Shown piece by piece: positions 1-5,863 of a DNA stretch of 12,803 nt. The stretch is from CAJMSU01 sp964650315 (GTDB taxonomy: Bacteria; Bacillota_I; Bacilli_A; RF39; UBA660), in contig CAZYQE010000015.1 in assembly GCA_964650315.1 (NCBI GenBank), forward strand, positions 1-12,803, given 5' to 3'. The stretch's first letter is position 1, and the number at the start of each line of letters is the position of its first letter. A program made the translations under genes and the position numbers. A model generated the notes under the pieces. The model had not been told where the DNA came from. It saw only the letters and a list, made by a program, of their open reading frames with translations, and did not search any database.

Positions 1-55
1 GAGCAATCGCCTTCTAAGCGATCGGTCACAGGTTCGAATCCTGTCGTGGACGCCA
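1..55 (+). tRNA. tRNA-Arg (anticodon TCT), 3' part only
   Basis: The window opens inside this tRNA, in the 3' strand of the D stem. The anticodon stem pairs ATCGC (6-10) with GCGAT (18-22) around the loop CTTCTAA (11-17), which puts the anticodon TCT at 13-15. The T arm is ACAGG (28-32), loop TTCGAAT, CCTGT (40-44). The 3' acceptor strand is CGTGGAC (45-51), followed by discriminator G52 and an encoded CCA (53-55). It reads AGA, by far the most used arginine codon in this window. The 5' acceptor and D arm lie outside the window. Confidence 0.95.
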
Positions 56-65
56 CTTAGACATT

Positions 66-90
66 AACCGTTATTTAACGGTTTTTTTTT
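66..90 (+). terminator. Rho-independent terminator of the tRNA
   Basis: AACCGTT (66-72) pairs perfectly with AACGGTT (77-83) around a four-base loop, and a run of T continues to 90. It starts 10 bases after the tRNA CCA end. It separates tRNA transcription from the accessory cassette. Confidence 0.9.
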
Positions 91-95
91 ATTGC

Positions 96-215
96 TTAAA
101 TGTTATTGTTTTGACCATTTCCCCAGAAAACAAAAAATAATATAATGATTACTATAAAGATAGGCCAAATCCAACCATTGTTATTGTTATTACAAGGCAT
201 TCCACATCCGTACAT
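96..215 (-). CDS. Small single-span membrane peptide, 39 residues, unknown function
   Basis: The reading frame starts at ATG (complement of 213-215) and stops at TAA (complement of 96-98). An SD sequence AAAGGAG (complement of 226-232) lies 10 bases upstream of the start. The product begins MYGCGMPC, then five asparagines, then a hydrophobic stretch from about Trp15 to Trp31 (GWIWPIFIVIIILFFVFW), and ends in a polar Asn/Gln tail. This is the layout of a tiny single-pass membrane protein with two N-terminal cysteines. It vaguely recalls the Gly/Cys-rich small hydrophobic proteins of spore formers (YjcZ type), but I cannot assign it to a family. It is transcribed away from the exporter cassette and toward the tRNA. 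The good SD, the complete frame and the coherent transmembrane segment make it likely to be real. Confidence 0.6.
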   Translation of the reverse strand: MYGCGMPCNNNNNGWIWPIFIVIIILFFVFWGNGQNNNI

Positions 216-238
216 AAAAAATCTACTCCTTTCAATAT

Positions 239-267
239 ATTATATTTAAGTAATTTATTATTGACAC
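239..267 (-). promoter_or_regulatory. Possible promoter of the 39-residue membrane peptide
   Basis: On the minus strand, GTGTCA (complement of 262-267; 4 of 6 matches to the -35 consensus) is followed after 17 bases by a perfect TATAAT (complement of 239-244). The predicted transcript would start at about 232, right at the SD, leaving an unusually short leader. That makes the assignment uncertain. Confidence 0.35.
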
Positions 268-345
268 TACATAAATCTATAAAAAAAGAAGGAAAAGTTT
301 AATTCTTTACAAATAATAGAGTAGGAGGTAGAAGAAATATAGGTT

Positions 346-2418
346 ATGAAGATTGTATTACAAGATGGTATTAAGGATTGTGGTATTTGTTCTCTTTTAT
401 CGATTATTAGATTTTATGGAGGAGATGTATCTAAAGAATTTTTAAGAGAGTTAACAAATACTACTAAGTCTGGAGTATCAGCATACAACCTTCTTGAAGG
501 TGCTAAAAAAATAGGATTTACTGGATTTGGATGTAAAGGTGATATCAAAAATATAGATAAAAATAACTTACCATGTATTGCCCATTTAATAATTAATAAA
601 AGTTATCAACATTTTGTAACCATTTATGATATTGACTTAATAAATAATAAAGTATTAATTATGGATCCAGCTAAAGGAAAAAGAATATTAACATTCTCTG
701 AATTTAGATTATCTTCTAGTAATAATTTTATTTTTTTAAAACCAATAAAAAAATTACCCGTAGTAGCTAATAAAAAAATAATATTAGAAGAAATAAAAAA
801 GTTCTGTCAACATAATCTACTCCCAATACTAATTATTACTATACTATCGTTATTATATTTTATTATTAACATAATTGTAGCTTTTCATTTTAAATATTTA
901 TTAAACTTTGTTATTAACTATGAAATTTCAATAAATATTTTATTCATTAGTTATTACCTCTTGATTATCTACTTAATAAAAGAAATATTACTATTATTAA
1001 GAAACACTTTACTATTAAAAATGATAAGCTTATTCGATTATATTGTTACTACTAATACCTATAGAAAAATTATTCTGCTTCCTTATCTTTATTATAAAAA
1101 TAGAACTACTGGAGAAGTAATATCTAGAATAAAAGATTTAAATATAATTAAATCATATTTAGCTAATTTTATTTGTTCTATATCTACCGATTTATTTACA
1201 GTTATTATTTTTATAATTTTCATGTTCAATATAAGTACTAAGTTAACTATAAGTGTATTAGTTATAGTTAGTACGATATTTATCTATAATTTTTTATTTA
1301 GTAAAGTAAAAAAGAAAAAAATAACTAAATATTATAATTATGAAGAAAAAATTAATTCTTATTTAATAGAGTCTTTAACTAGTGTTGAAACTTTAAAAGG
1401 ATTACATATTGAGACTAGTATATTAACTAAATTTAAAATTAAATATAAGAAATATTTAGAATCATATTATTCTATGTCATTAATTAGTGAGATAAGTAAT
1501 TTCTTTAAAAATAATATAAGCAATTTATTATTAATAATAGTTTATGGTTTTGGAACTATTTTAGTAATTAATCATAAACTTACTGTTGCAGAATTATTTA
1601 TATATCAAGGTATGTTAAATTACTTTTTAACAGGATTAAATAATTTAATAGGTGTACAACTAGAATATGCTTCTTATAAATCAGCAATGGATAGAATACA
1701 TGATATGCATACTATAAGAAGAGAGGTGTTTGAAGGTAACTATTATGAGATTTCTAAGTTAGAAGGTAATATTAAATATAATAATTTAACATATGGATAT
1801 AATAGTTCTTTATTATTTAATAATTTATCATTAGAGATTAAACCTAAAGAAAAAATATTAATTAGTGGTTCTAGTGGCAGTGGTAAATCTACATTAATAA
1901 AGATGTTAATGAGATATATTGAAGTACCATTTAATACTATAAAAATAAATGATATAGATATTAATCATTATCATTTAGATGTATTAAGAAAAAGAATTAC
2001 TTATGTTACAAACTCTGAGTTTTTATTTTCTGATACTATTTATAATAATATAGTATTAAATAGAAAAATAGATAAAGAAGAGGTATATAATATTTCTAAA
2101 TTAGTATTAGTAAATGAGATAGTTTCTAAAGATAATTTAGGTTATCAAGCTATAGTAGAAGAAAATGGTTTTAATTTTAGTGGAGGGGAACGTCAAAGAA
2201 TAGTACTTGCACGTACTTTATTAAAGAAAAGTGATATTTATATATTTGATGAAGCGCTTAGTCAGATAGATATTGACCGTGAAAGAAAGATATTAAAAAA
2301 TATTTTTAATTTATTAAAAGATAAAACAGTAATTATAATAAGCCATAGATTTAATAATAAAGATTTATTTGATAGGTTAATTAAACTAGAAGGAGGTATG
2401 ATAGTTGAAAGTGAGTAA
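346..2418 (+). CDS. Peptidase-containing ABC exporter (C39 peptidase, membrane and ATPase domains)
   Basis: A 690-residue bifunctional exporter of the LagD/ComA/LcnC type, which cleaves double-glycine leaders and exports the peptide. Residues 1-135 are the C39 cysteine peptidase, with Gln6 (oxyanion hole), Cys12 in the DCG motif, His89 and Asp107. Membrane segments run from about 158 to 440. The ATPase domain (about 475-690) has Walker A GSSGSGKST (508-516), signature FSGGERQR (611-618), Walker B IYIFDEALS (631-639) and the switch His667. The Q-loop position appears to be Asn556 instead of Gln. The start fits because the peptidase active site begins right after it and a TAG lies two codons upstream. 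The AGGAGG SD (323-328) is 17 bases away, which is unusually far. The stop overlaps the next gene, and two double-glycine peptide genes follow downstream, which fits its role. Confidence 0.95.
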   Translation: MKIVLQDGIKDCGICSLLSIIRFYGGDVSKEFLRELTNTTKSGVSAYNLLEGAKKIGFTGFGCKGDIKNIDKNNLPCIAHLIINKSYQHFVTIYDIDLINNKVLIMDPAKGKRILTFSEFRLSSSNNFIFLKPIKKLPVVANKKIILEEIKKFCQHNLLPILIITILSLLYFIINIIVAFHFKYLLNFVINYEISINILFISYYLLIIYLIKEILLLLRNTLLLKMISLFDYIVTTNTYRKIILLPYLYYKNRTTGEVISRIKDLNIIKSYLANFICSISTDLFTVIIFIIFMFNISTKLTISVLVIVSTIFIYNFLFSKVKKKKITKYYNYEEKINSYLIESLTSVETLKGLHIETSILTKFKIKYKKYLESYYSMSLISEISNFFKNNISNLLLIIVYGFGTILVINHKLTVAELFIYQGMLNYFLTGLNNLIGVQLEYASYKSAMDRIHDMHTIRREVFEGNYYEISKLEGNIKYNNLTYGYNSSLLFNNLSLEIKPKEKILISGSSGSGKSTLIKMLMRYIEVPFNTIKINDIDINHYHLDVLRKRITYVTNSEFLFSDTIYNNIVLNRKIDKEEVYNISKLVLVNEIVSKDNLGYQAIVEENGFNFSGGERQRIVLARTLLKKSDIYIFDEALSQIDIDRERKILKNIFNLLKDKTVIIISHRFNNKDLFDRLIKLEGGMIVESE

Positions 2419-2815
2419 TTATGAATCTAGGTCTTTTTTATATACTGTTCTTTTTGTTGTTAGTATAATATTACTTTTTATAACAGTTTTTAGTATAAAG
2501 AAAAACATTAGAACTTATGAAGTTATTAATTCTACCGTAGTAAAAGATAATTTAGTAAATGTTTTAGTGACCAATAAACAATTAAAGACTATTTATAATA
2601 ATAAATATTTATATATAGGAAAGAAAAAAATAAAAAATAAAATAGTAGAAGTTAATAAAAAAGTACTAAAAAGAAGTAATAAGTATTATCATACTGTATT
2701 ATTAAAAGTAAAATTAAATTCTAAAGTTAAAGTAAATGATACTAAAAAAATATTATTTTTTGATGGAAAAATAACAACATTTGATATGATGAAAGTTATT
2801 TGGAAAGGAGTATAA
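2405..2815 (+). CDS. Short membrane-anchored accessory protein of the exporter (TTG start)
   Basis: A 136-residue protein with one N-terminal membrane segment (about residues 11-31) and a lysine-rich, probably beta-rich exported part. It starts at TTG 2405, eight bases after AGGAGG (2391-2396), inside the end of the exporter gene and overlapping it by 14 bases. GTG 2411 is the nearest alternative but is spaced less well. Exporters of this type usually work with a membrane-fusion protein of the HlyD/LcnD family, some 450 residues long. This protein has the right place, topology and gene order but only about a third of that length and no long coiled coil. I infer a minimal export accessory protein. 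A different role, such as immunity, is possible. Sequence identity to a named family was not evident to me. Confidence 0.65.
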   Translation: MKVSNYESRSFLYTVLFVVSIILLFITVFSIKKNIRTYEVINSTVVKDNLVNVLVTNKQLKTIYNNKYLYIGKKKIKNKIVEVNKKVLKRSNKYYHTVLLKVKLNSKVKVNDTKKILFFDGKITTFDMMKVIWKGV

Positions 2816-2816
2816 A

Positions 2817-2966
2817 GTGGAAGAAATAAAAACAAAAGATTTAGAAAATATAACAGGAGGTTTTTCAGTTTGGATGGGTGTTGGTATTGCGGCTATTGTA
2901 GTATTTTTAGCTGGAGTATTAGAAGGAATTACTAATCCAAATAAATGTGGTCATGAAAGAAGTTAA
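2817..2966 (+). CDS. Double-glycine-leader bacteriocin-like peptide 1 (GTG start)
   Basis: A 49-residue precursor starting at GTG 2817, six bases after AAAGGAG (2804-2810) and one base after the previous stop. The leader MEEIKTKDLENITGG has every canonical position: Ile at -12, Asp at -8, Leu at -7, Ile at -4 and Gly-Gly at -2/-1. The predicted 34-residue mature peptide begins FSVWMGVGIAAIVVFLAG, has a GxxxG motif (GVLEG, mature 18-22), and ends in NPNKCGHERS with one cysteine (29). This hydrophobic core followed by a Pro/Cys tail resembles lactobin/cerein-type bacteriocins. Net charge is about zero, which is low for a bacteriocin. The C39 exporter just upstream is the expected processing partner. 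The gene is short and GTG-started, so automatic callers may miss it. Confidence 0.85.
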   Translation: MEEIKTKDLENITGGFSVWMGVGIAAIVVFLAGVLEGITNPNKCGHERS

Positions 2967-3126
2967 GAAGGTAGAATTAGAAAAAGTATGTGGTGGAACT
3001 AATTCGATTAGTAGTGCTGCTATAAATGCTTTTACTAATATTATTAAAATATTATTTGATGCTGGACATGATACTGGATCTGCAATTAGAAGAATTGGAG
3101 AAGGTAATTTGTGTCCTTTAGAATAG
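2953..3126 (+). CDS. Double-glycine-leader bacteriocin-like peptide 2
   Basis: A 57-residue precursor starting at ATG 2953, inside the last codons of peptide 1 (14-base overlap, different frame), so the two are probably translationally coupled. The leader MKEVKKVELEKVCGG again has the canonical positions: Val at -12, Glu at -8, Leu at -7, Val at -4 and Gly-Gly. The 42-residue mature part begins TNSISSAAINAFTNIIKILF. It then has a GxxxG motif (GHDTG, mature 23-27), the segment SAIRRI, and NLCPLE with a single cysteine at mature 39. A second leader peptide in tandem with the first, both with GxxxG motifs, is the pattern of class IIb two-peptide bacteriocins. Net charge is slightly negative, which is atypical. 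A signalling role cannot be excluded. Confidence 0.85.
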   Translation: MKEVKKVELEKVCGGTNSISSAAINAFTNIIKILFDAGHDTGSAIRRIGEGNLCPLE

Positions 3127-3263
3127 GAAAATATTATAAGTATATATTTGCTTTAGTTATTATTTATTTACTACCAGTTTTTTATTTAATAATATGTTTT
3201 GTTCATAAAAGTGGACATTATTTTGGAGTGTTTATTAGAGGGTTATATAGATTAGTTGTTTGA
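3111..3263 (+). CDS. Small hydrophobic protein, putative immunity factor (GTG start)
   Basis: A 50-residue protein starting at GTG 3111, overlapping the end of peptide 2 by 16 bases. GGAGAAGG (3097-3104) provides the SD, and an in-frame TAA just upstream leaves GTG as the first start. It has a basic N-terminus (SFRIGKYYKY), one strong membrane segment (about residues 12-31), and a basic tail containing SGHYFGVFIRGLYRL. It has no double-glycine leader. Small membrane proteins placed directly after bacteriocin genes are usually immunity proteins, and that is my inference. The tail shares G-H-x-x-G-x-x-I-R with peptide 2, so a leaderless third peptide or a partner-binding mimic is also possible. 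TGA is its stop, which argues for the standard genetic code. Confidence 0.7.
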   Translation: MSFRIGKYYKYIFALVIIYLLPVFYLIICFVHKSGHYFGVFIRGLYRLVV

Positions 3264-3290
3264 TATGTATTAAAAAAATGTTAAAAATTG

Positions 3291-3319
3291 TTGAAAAGTA
3301 AAGGAATATTTGATATAAT
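3291..3319 (+). promoter_or_regulatory. Strong vegetative promoter of rpsU-yqeY
   Basis: TTGAAA (3291-3296) and a perfect TATAAT (3314-3319) are separated by exactly 17 bases. A TG (3311-3312) one base before the -10 makes it an extended -10 promoter. Transcription should start near 3326, about 26 bases before the S21 start codon. The absence of a clear terminator after 3263 means the cassette may also read into this operon. Confidence 0.85.
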
Positions 3320-3351
3320 TGTTGGTAGTTGATGCGAAGGGAGGGATAATG

Positions 3352-3552
3352 ATGGCAACTCAAGTGACAGTAAAGAATGGTAATTTAGACCAAGCACTAA
3401 GAAAGTTCAAACAAAAAGTGGCTAGAGACGGTGTCCCTTCAGAATGTAAAAAGCGTGAAGCTTATGATAAACCAGGAGTAAAAAGAAGAAAAGCTAAAAA
3501 AGAGGGAATTAAGAATTCTCAAAAAAGAAATAGAAGAAATAACAGGGACTAA
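3352..3552 (+). CDS. rpsU: 30S ribosomal protein S21
   Basis: A 66-residue basic protein of the small ribosomal subunit, which sits at the platform near the mRNA exit and aids initiation. The N-terminus MATQVTVKNGNLDQALRKFK and the following VARDGVPSECKKREAYDKPG are characteristic of the S21 family. The lysine/arginine-rich C-terminal tail is a little longer than the usual 57-58 residues. I chose ATG 3352 because it lies seven bases after GGAGG (3340-3344). ATG 3349 directly before it is possible. The further extension to TTG 3319 would begin inside the -10 box and can be dismissed. It heads a two-gene operon with yqeY, a common arrangement in Firmicutes. Confidence 0.97.
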   Translation: MATQVTVKNGNLDQALRKFKQKVARDGVPSECKKREAYDKPGVKRRKAKKEGIKNSQKRNRRNNRD

Positions 3553-3564
3553 TAAGTCCCTTTT
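3545..3564 (+). terminator. Weak hairpin at the rpsU stop codon (attenuator-like)
   Basis: GGGACT (3545-3550) pairs with AGTCCC (3555-3560) around a four-base loop and is followed by only four T. The left arm contains the last rpsU codons and the loop contains the end of the stop codon. With such a short T run it is likely a partial terminator that lowers yqeY expression relative to rpsU, or an RNA-stabilising 3' end. Confidence 0.55.
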
Positions 3565-3582
3565 AATGAAGGAGATAATAAT

Positions 3583-4020
3583 ATGGTAGAAAAGTTAAAT
3601 AAAGATATGATTGAAGCTATGAAGGCAAAGGATAAAGATAAATTAACTGTAATTCGTATGGTTAAGGCAGCTATGAAACAAGAAGTTATTGATCATAAAA
3701 AGTGTGAAAATGATGATTTATTAATAGATATAGTTAATAAACAAATTAAGATGAGAAGAGATTCTATTTCTGAGTTTGAAAAAGGGGATAGAGGCGATTT
3801 AATTGAAAAGACACAAAGTGAGATTGATATATTAATGAATTATTTACCAGAGCAATTATCAGATACAGAAGTAGAAGAAATAATTAATAATGTATTTGAT
3901 GAAGTTAAACCTGAAAGTATGAAAGATATGGGTAAGGTTATGGGAATGGTTACTCCTAAAGTAAAAGGTAGATATGATATGAAGAAGGTTAGTGAATTAA
4001 TCCGTTCTAAATTACAATAA
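3583..4020 (+). CDS. yqeY: YqeY/GatB-like domain protein
   Basis: A 145-residue soluble helical protein of the YqeY family, related to the tail domain of the GatB amidotransferase subunit and thought to interact with tRNA. The start KLNKDMIEAMKAKDKDKLTV, the segment MRRDSISEFEKGDRGDL, the motif YLPEQLSDTEVEEII and the C-terminal GKVMGMVTPKVKGRYDMKKV are typical over the full family length. AAGGAG upstream of ATG 3583 is a good SD. It follows rpsU, as in many Firmicutes, and is cotranscribed with it. Its exact cellular role is not established; the family assignment is firm. Confidence 0.95.
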   Translation: MVEKLNKDMIEAMKAKDKDKLTVIRMVKAAMKQEVIDHKKCENDDLLIDIVNKQIKMRRDSISEFEKGDRGDLIEKTQSEIDILMNYLPEQLSDTEVEEIINNVFDEVKPESMKDMGKVMGMVTPKVKGRYDMKKVSELIRSKLQ

Positions 4021-4041
4021 AGACTAAATAGTCTTTTTTTT
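4019..4041 (+). terminator. Terminator of rpsU-yqeY
   Basis: AAAGACT (4019-4025) pairs with AGTCTTT (4030-4036) around the loop AAAT, and the T run continues to 4041. It begins within the yqeY stop codon. It closes the translation operon before yqfC. Confidence 0.85.
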
Positions 4042-4049
4042 CATATAAT
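4042..4049 (+). promoter_or_regulatory. Possible -10 element upstream of yqfC
   Basis: CATATAAT contains a perfect TATAAT (4044-4049) right after the terminator. It also partly resembles the -10 of sporulation sigma-E promoters, the factor known to drive yqfC-yqfD in Bacillus. No convincing -35 for either sigma factor is visible at the right distance. The transcript leader would be under 10 bases, so this is a weak call. Confidence 0.3.
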
Positions 4050-4064
4050 TTATTAGGTGATTAT

Positions 4065-4304
4065 ATGATAAATAAGATTAGAAATTATATCAAAGATAAA
4101 GAATTTAGATTAACTTTATTTAAGGATAAATTATATGTAATTAATTATAATAAAATAATATCTTTAGAGAATACTAATATATCTTTTAAAATAGATAAAG
4201 GTAAAATTATTATTAAAGGTAATGATTTAGTATTAAAAAAATTACTTGATAAAGAAATATTAGTAAAAGGTAAAATATCTAGTATAGAGGTTAAATATGA
4301 TTAA
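4065..4304 (+). CDS. yqfC: Sporulation protein YqfC (YabP/YqfC family)
   Basis: A 79-residue, lysine-rich, beta-strand-rich protein of the YabP/YqfC family, whose members are made during sporulation in Firmicutes. The pattern of short strands (LTLFKDKLYVINYNKIISL, then FKIDKGKIIIKGNDLVLKKL, ending GKISSIEVKYD), the length, and the position immediately before yqfD support the call. The start ATG 4065 lies three bases after GGTGAT, an SD form reused by several genes here. Its stop overlaps the yqfD start by eight bases, so the two are likely coupled. The biochemical function of the family is not known. Confidence 0.85.
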   Translation: MINKIRNYIKDKEFRLTLFKDKLYVINYNKIISLENTNISFKIDKGKIIIKGNDLVLKKLLDKEILVKGKISSIEVKYD

Positions 4305-5247
4305 TAAATATAAATTATTAATTACTGGTATAAATGTATTAGATAAATTAATCAAAGATAATATATATTTATATGATATAGATAATTATAAAGATAAAGT
4401 AATAGTTATAGTAGATGAAGTTGGTTATAAAAAAATAAAGAAGAAATATAAATATAAAATACTTAATAGATATGGTAAAAATAAATTAAATTATTTATTT
4501 AATAAATATTTTATTTTTATATGTGCATTTATACTAGGTATTATTATAAATATATTTTTAAGTAATATTATATTTTCTATTGATATAATACATTCTAATA
4601 AAAAGATTAGGAATATTATTAAAGAAGATTTAAACAAATATGGTATTAGAAGATTCTATTTAAAGAAAAGTTATAAAAATAAAGAAAAAATAAAAGAAAA
4701 TATACTAAAAAAAGAAAATAATAATATTGAGTGGTTAGAAAGAGAAGAGGTTGGTACTAAATATATAGTTAGAGTAGAGCAAAGAAAGAAAAAGATTAAA
4801 GATAAGAAATGTCCATTACAAAATATAATAGCTAAGAAGAGTGCAATGATATTGGATATAGATGCTTATAGTGGGGAAGTAGTTAAAAAAAGATTAGATT
4901 ATGTATCTAAGGGTGATGTTATAATTAGTGGTCTTATACATAATAAAGAAAAAATAGTTAAAAAAAAGTGTGCTTTAGGTAAAGTATATGGAGAAGTATG
5001 GTATAATGTAGAAGTGGAGTTACCCATAAAATATAAATTAAATACTATAAATAAAAAAGCTATTAAGATAGCTGATAATAAAATGAAAGGTAAAAATATA
5101 TTATCTAAAAAGGTTTTGAAAAAGTACCAAAAAAATAGTAAAATAATAGTAGATATATTTTATAAAGTAAAAGAAGATATTACTGATACAGAGAGTATTA
5201 CTAATATAGATATAAATATAGAGAATAATAAGAATAGTAAGGAGTAG
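4297..5247 (+). CDS. yqfD: Sporulation protein YqfD
   Basis: A 316-residue membrane protein of the YqfD family, required for efficient sporulation in Bacillus and linked there to the forespore engulfment stage. A cytoplasmic N-terminal part of about 70 residues precedes one strong membrane segment (about 71-95), followed by an extracytoplasmic domain. That domain contains the family-like stretch WLEREEVGTKYIVRVEQRKK and AKKSAMILDIDAYSGEVVKK. It is clearly shorter than the roughly 400 residues of the Bacillus protein. ATG 4297 overlaps yqfC and has GAGG six bases upstream. In Bacillus the next genes are phoH and yqfF; here a VanZ-family gene follows instead. Confidence 0.88.
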   Translation: MINKYKLLITGINVLDKLIKDNIYLYDIDNYKDKVIVIVDEVGYKKIKKKYKYKILNRYGKNKLNYLFNKYFIFICAFILGIIINIFLSNIIFSIDIIHSNKKIRNIIKEDLNKYGIRRFYLKKSYKNKEKIKENILKKENNNIEWLEREEVGTKYIVRVEQRKKKIKDKKCPLQNIIAKKSAMILDIDAYSGEVVKKRLDYVSKGDVIISGLIHNKEKIVKKKCALGKVYGEVWYNVEVELPIKYKLNTINKKAIKIADNKMKGKNILSKKVLKKYQKNSKIIVDIFYKVKEDITDTESITNIDINIENNKNSKE

Positions 5248-5254
5248 TGATATT

Positions 5255-5854
5255 ATGTTGGGACCACTTTCTAGTACAATTCAAGGTGTAGTTAAATTTA
5301 CTTGGCCTATGATAATAATCTCAGTTATTATTATTGCTTCTACAAGACTTGCTTATTTGTTTAAAAATCATGAAAAAGTAGTAATATATAAAGAATTATT
5401 AATGCTTAGTTTTATTGTATATATATTATGTTTATTCCAAGTAGTTACTTATCAAGATGATGTATCTTGGGCTACTAATAATTTTGTTCCATTTAGAGAA
5501 ATATTTAGATATGATATTGGTAGTAAATTATTCTTTAAGAATGTATTAGGTAATATGGTAATGTTTTTACCATTTGGATTCTTTATTAGTTATTATTTAA
5601 AGAGTGATAAAATAGGATTACCTTTATTTATAACAGTAATTGCTTCTGTTTCTATAGAAGTAGTTCAAATGTTAATAGGTAGAGTATTTGATGTAGATGA
5701 TATATTACTTAATATATTGGGTGGAATATCAGGATTCCTTTTATATTATATTTTAAGTAATATATGGAGTAGATTACCTAAGATATTCAAAAATGAAATA
5801 CTACTTGATGTTGTTGCGATATTAATATTAGTTGGATTATTTATGTTACTGTAG
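5255..5854 (+). CDS. VanZ-family membrane protein
   Basis: A 199-residue protein with about six membrane segments (roughly 16-36, 46-66, 98-116, 122-142, 150-170, 180-199). VanZ-family signatures are present in order: NFVPF (76-80), NVLGNMVMFLPFGFF (96-110), then Glu135 and Gln138 in EVVQ, and FDVDDILLNILGG (145-157). The family is named after the teicoplanin-resistance protein VanZ, but most members are of unknown function and this one gives no evidence of antibiotic resistance. It follows yqfD with a seven-base gap. AAGGAG (5239-5244) lies in the yqfD end. It sits where phoH and yqfF occur in related genomes, so it may be a local insertion or replacement. Confidence 0.88.
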   Translation: MLGPLSSTIQGVVKFTWPMIIISVIIIASTRLAYLFKNHEKVVIYKELLMLSFIVYILCLFQVVTYQDDVSWATNNFVPFREIFRYDIGSKLFFKNVLGNMVMFLPFGFFISYYLKSDKIGLPLFITVIASVSIEVVQMLIGRVFDVDDILLNILGGISGFLLYYILSNIWSRLPKIFKNEILLDVVAILILVGLFMLL

Positions 5855-5863
5855 GAGGTTTTA

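Noticed and set aside
261..283. TTGACA and TATAAA as a promoter for the exporter
   Set aside because: The spacer is only 11 bases, too short for a vegetative promoter, and no -10 box is found at the proper distance.
28..3350. tRNA-borne integration (att) site for the cassette
   Set aside because: No second copy of the tRNA 3' end is visible downstream, and there is no integrase or transposase in the window.
3319..3351. N-terminal extension of S21 from TTG 3319
   Set aside because: The start would lie in the -10 box, upstream of the predicted transcript start. The strong SD at 3340-3344 fits ATG 3352.
5255..5854. Teicoplanin-resistance gene
   Set aside because: VanZ-family membership alone does not imply resistance; no other van genes are nearby.
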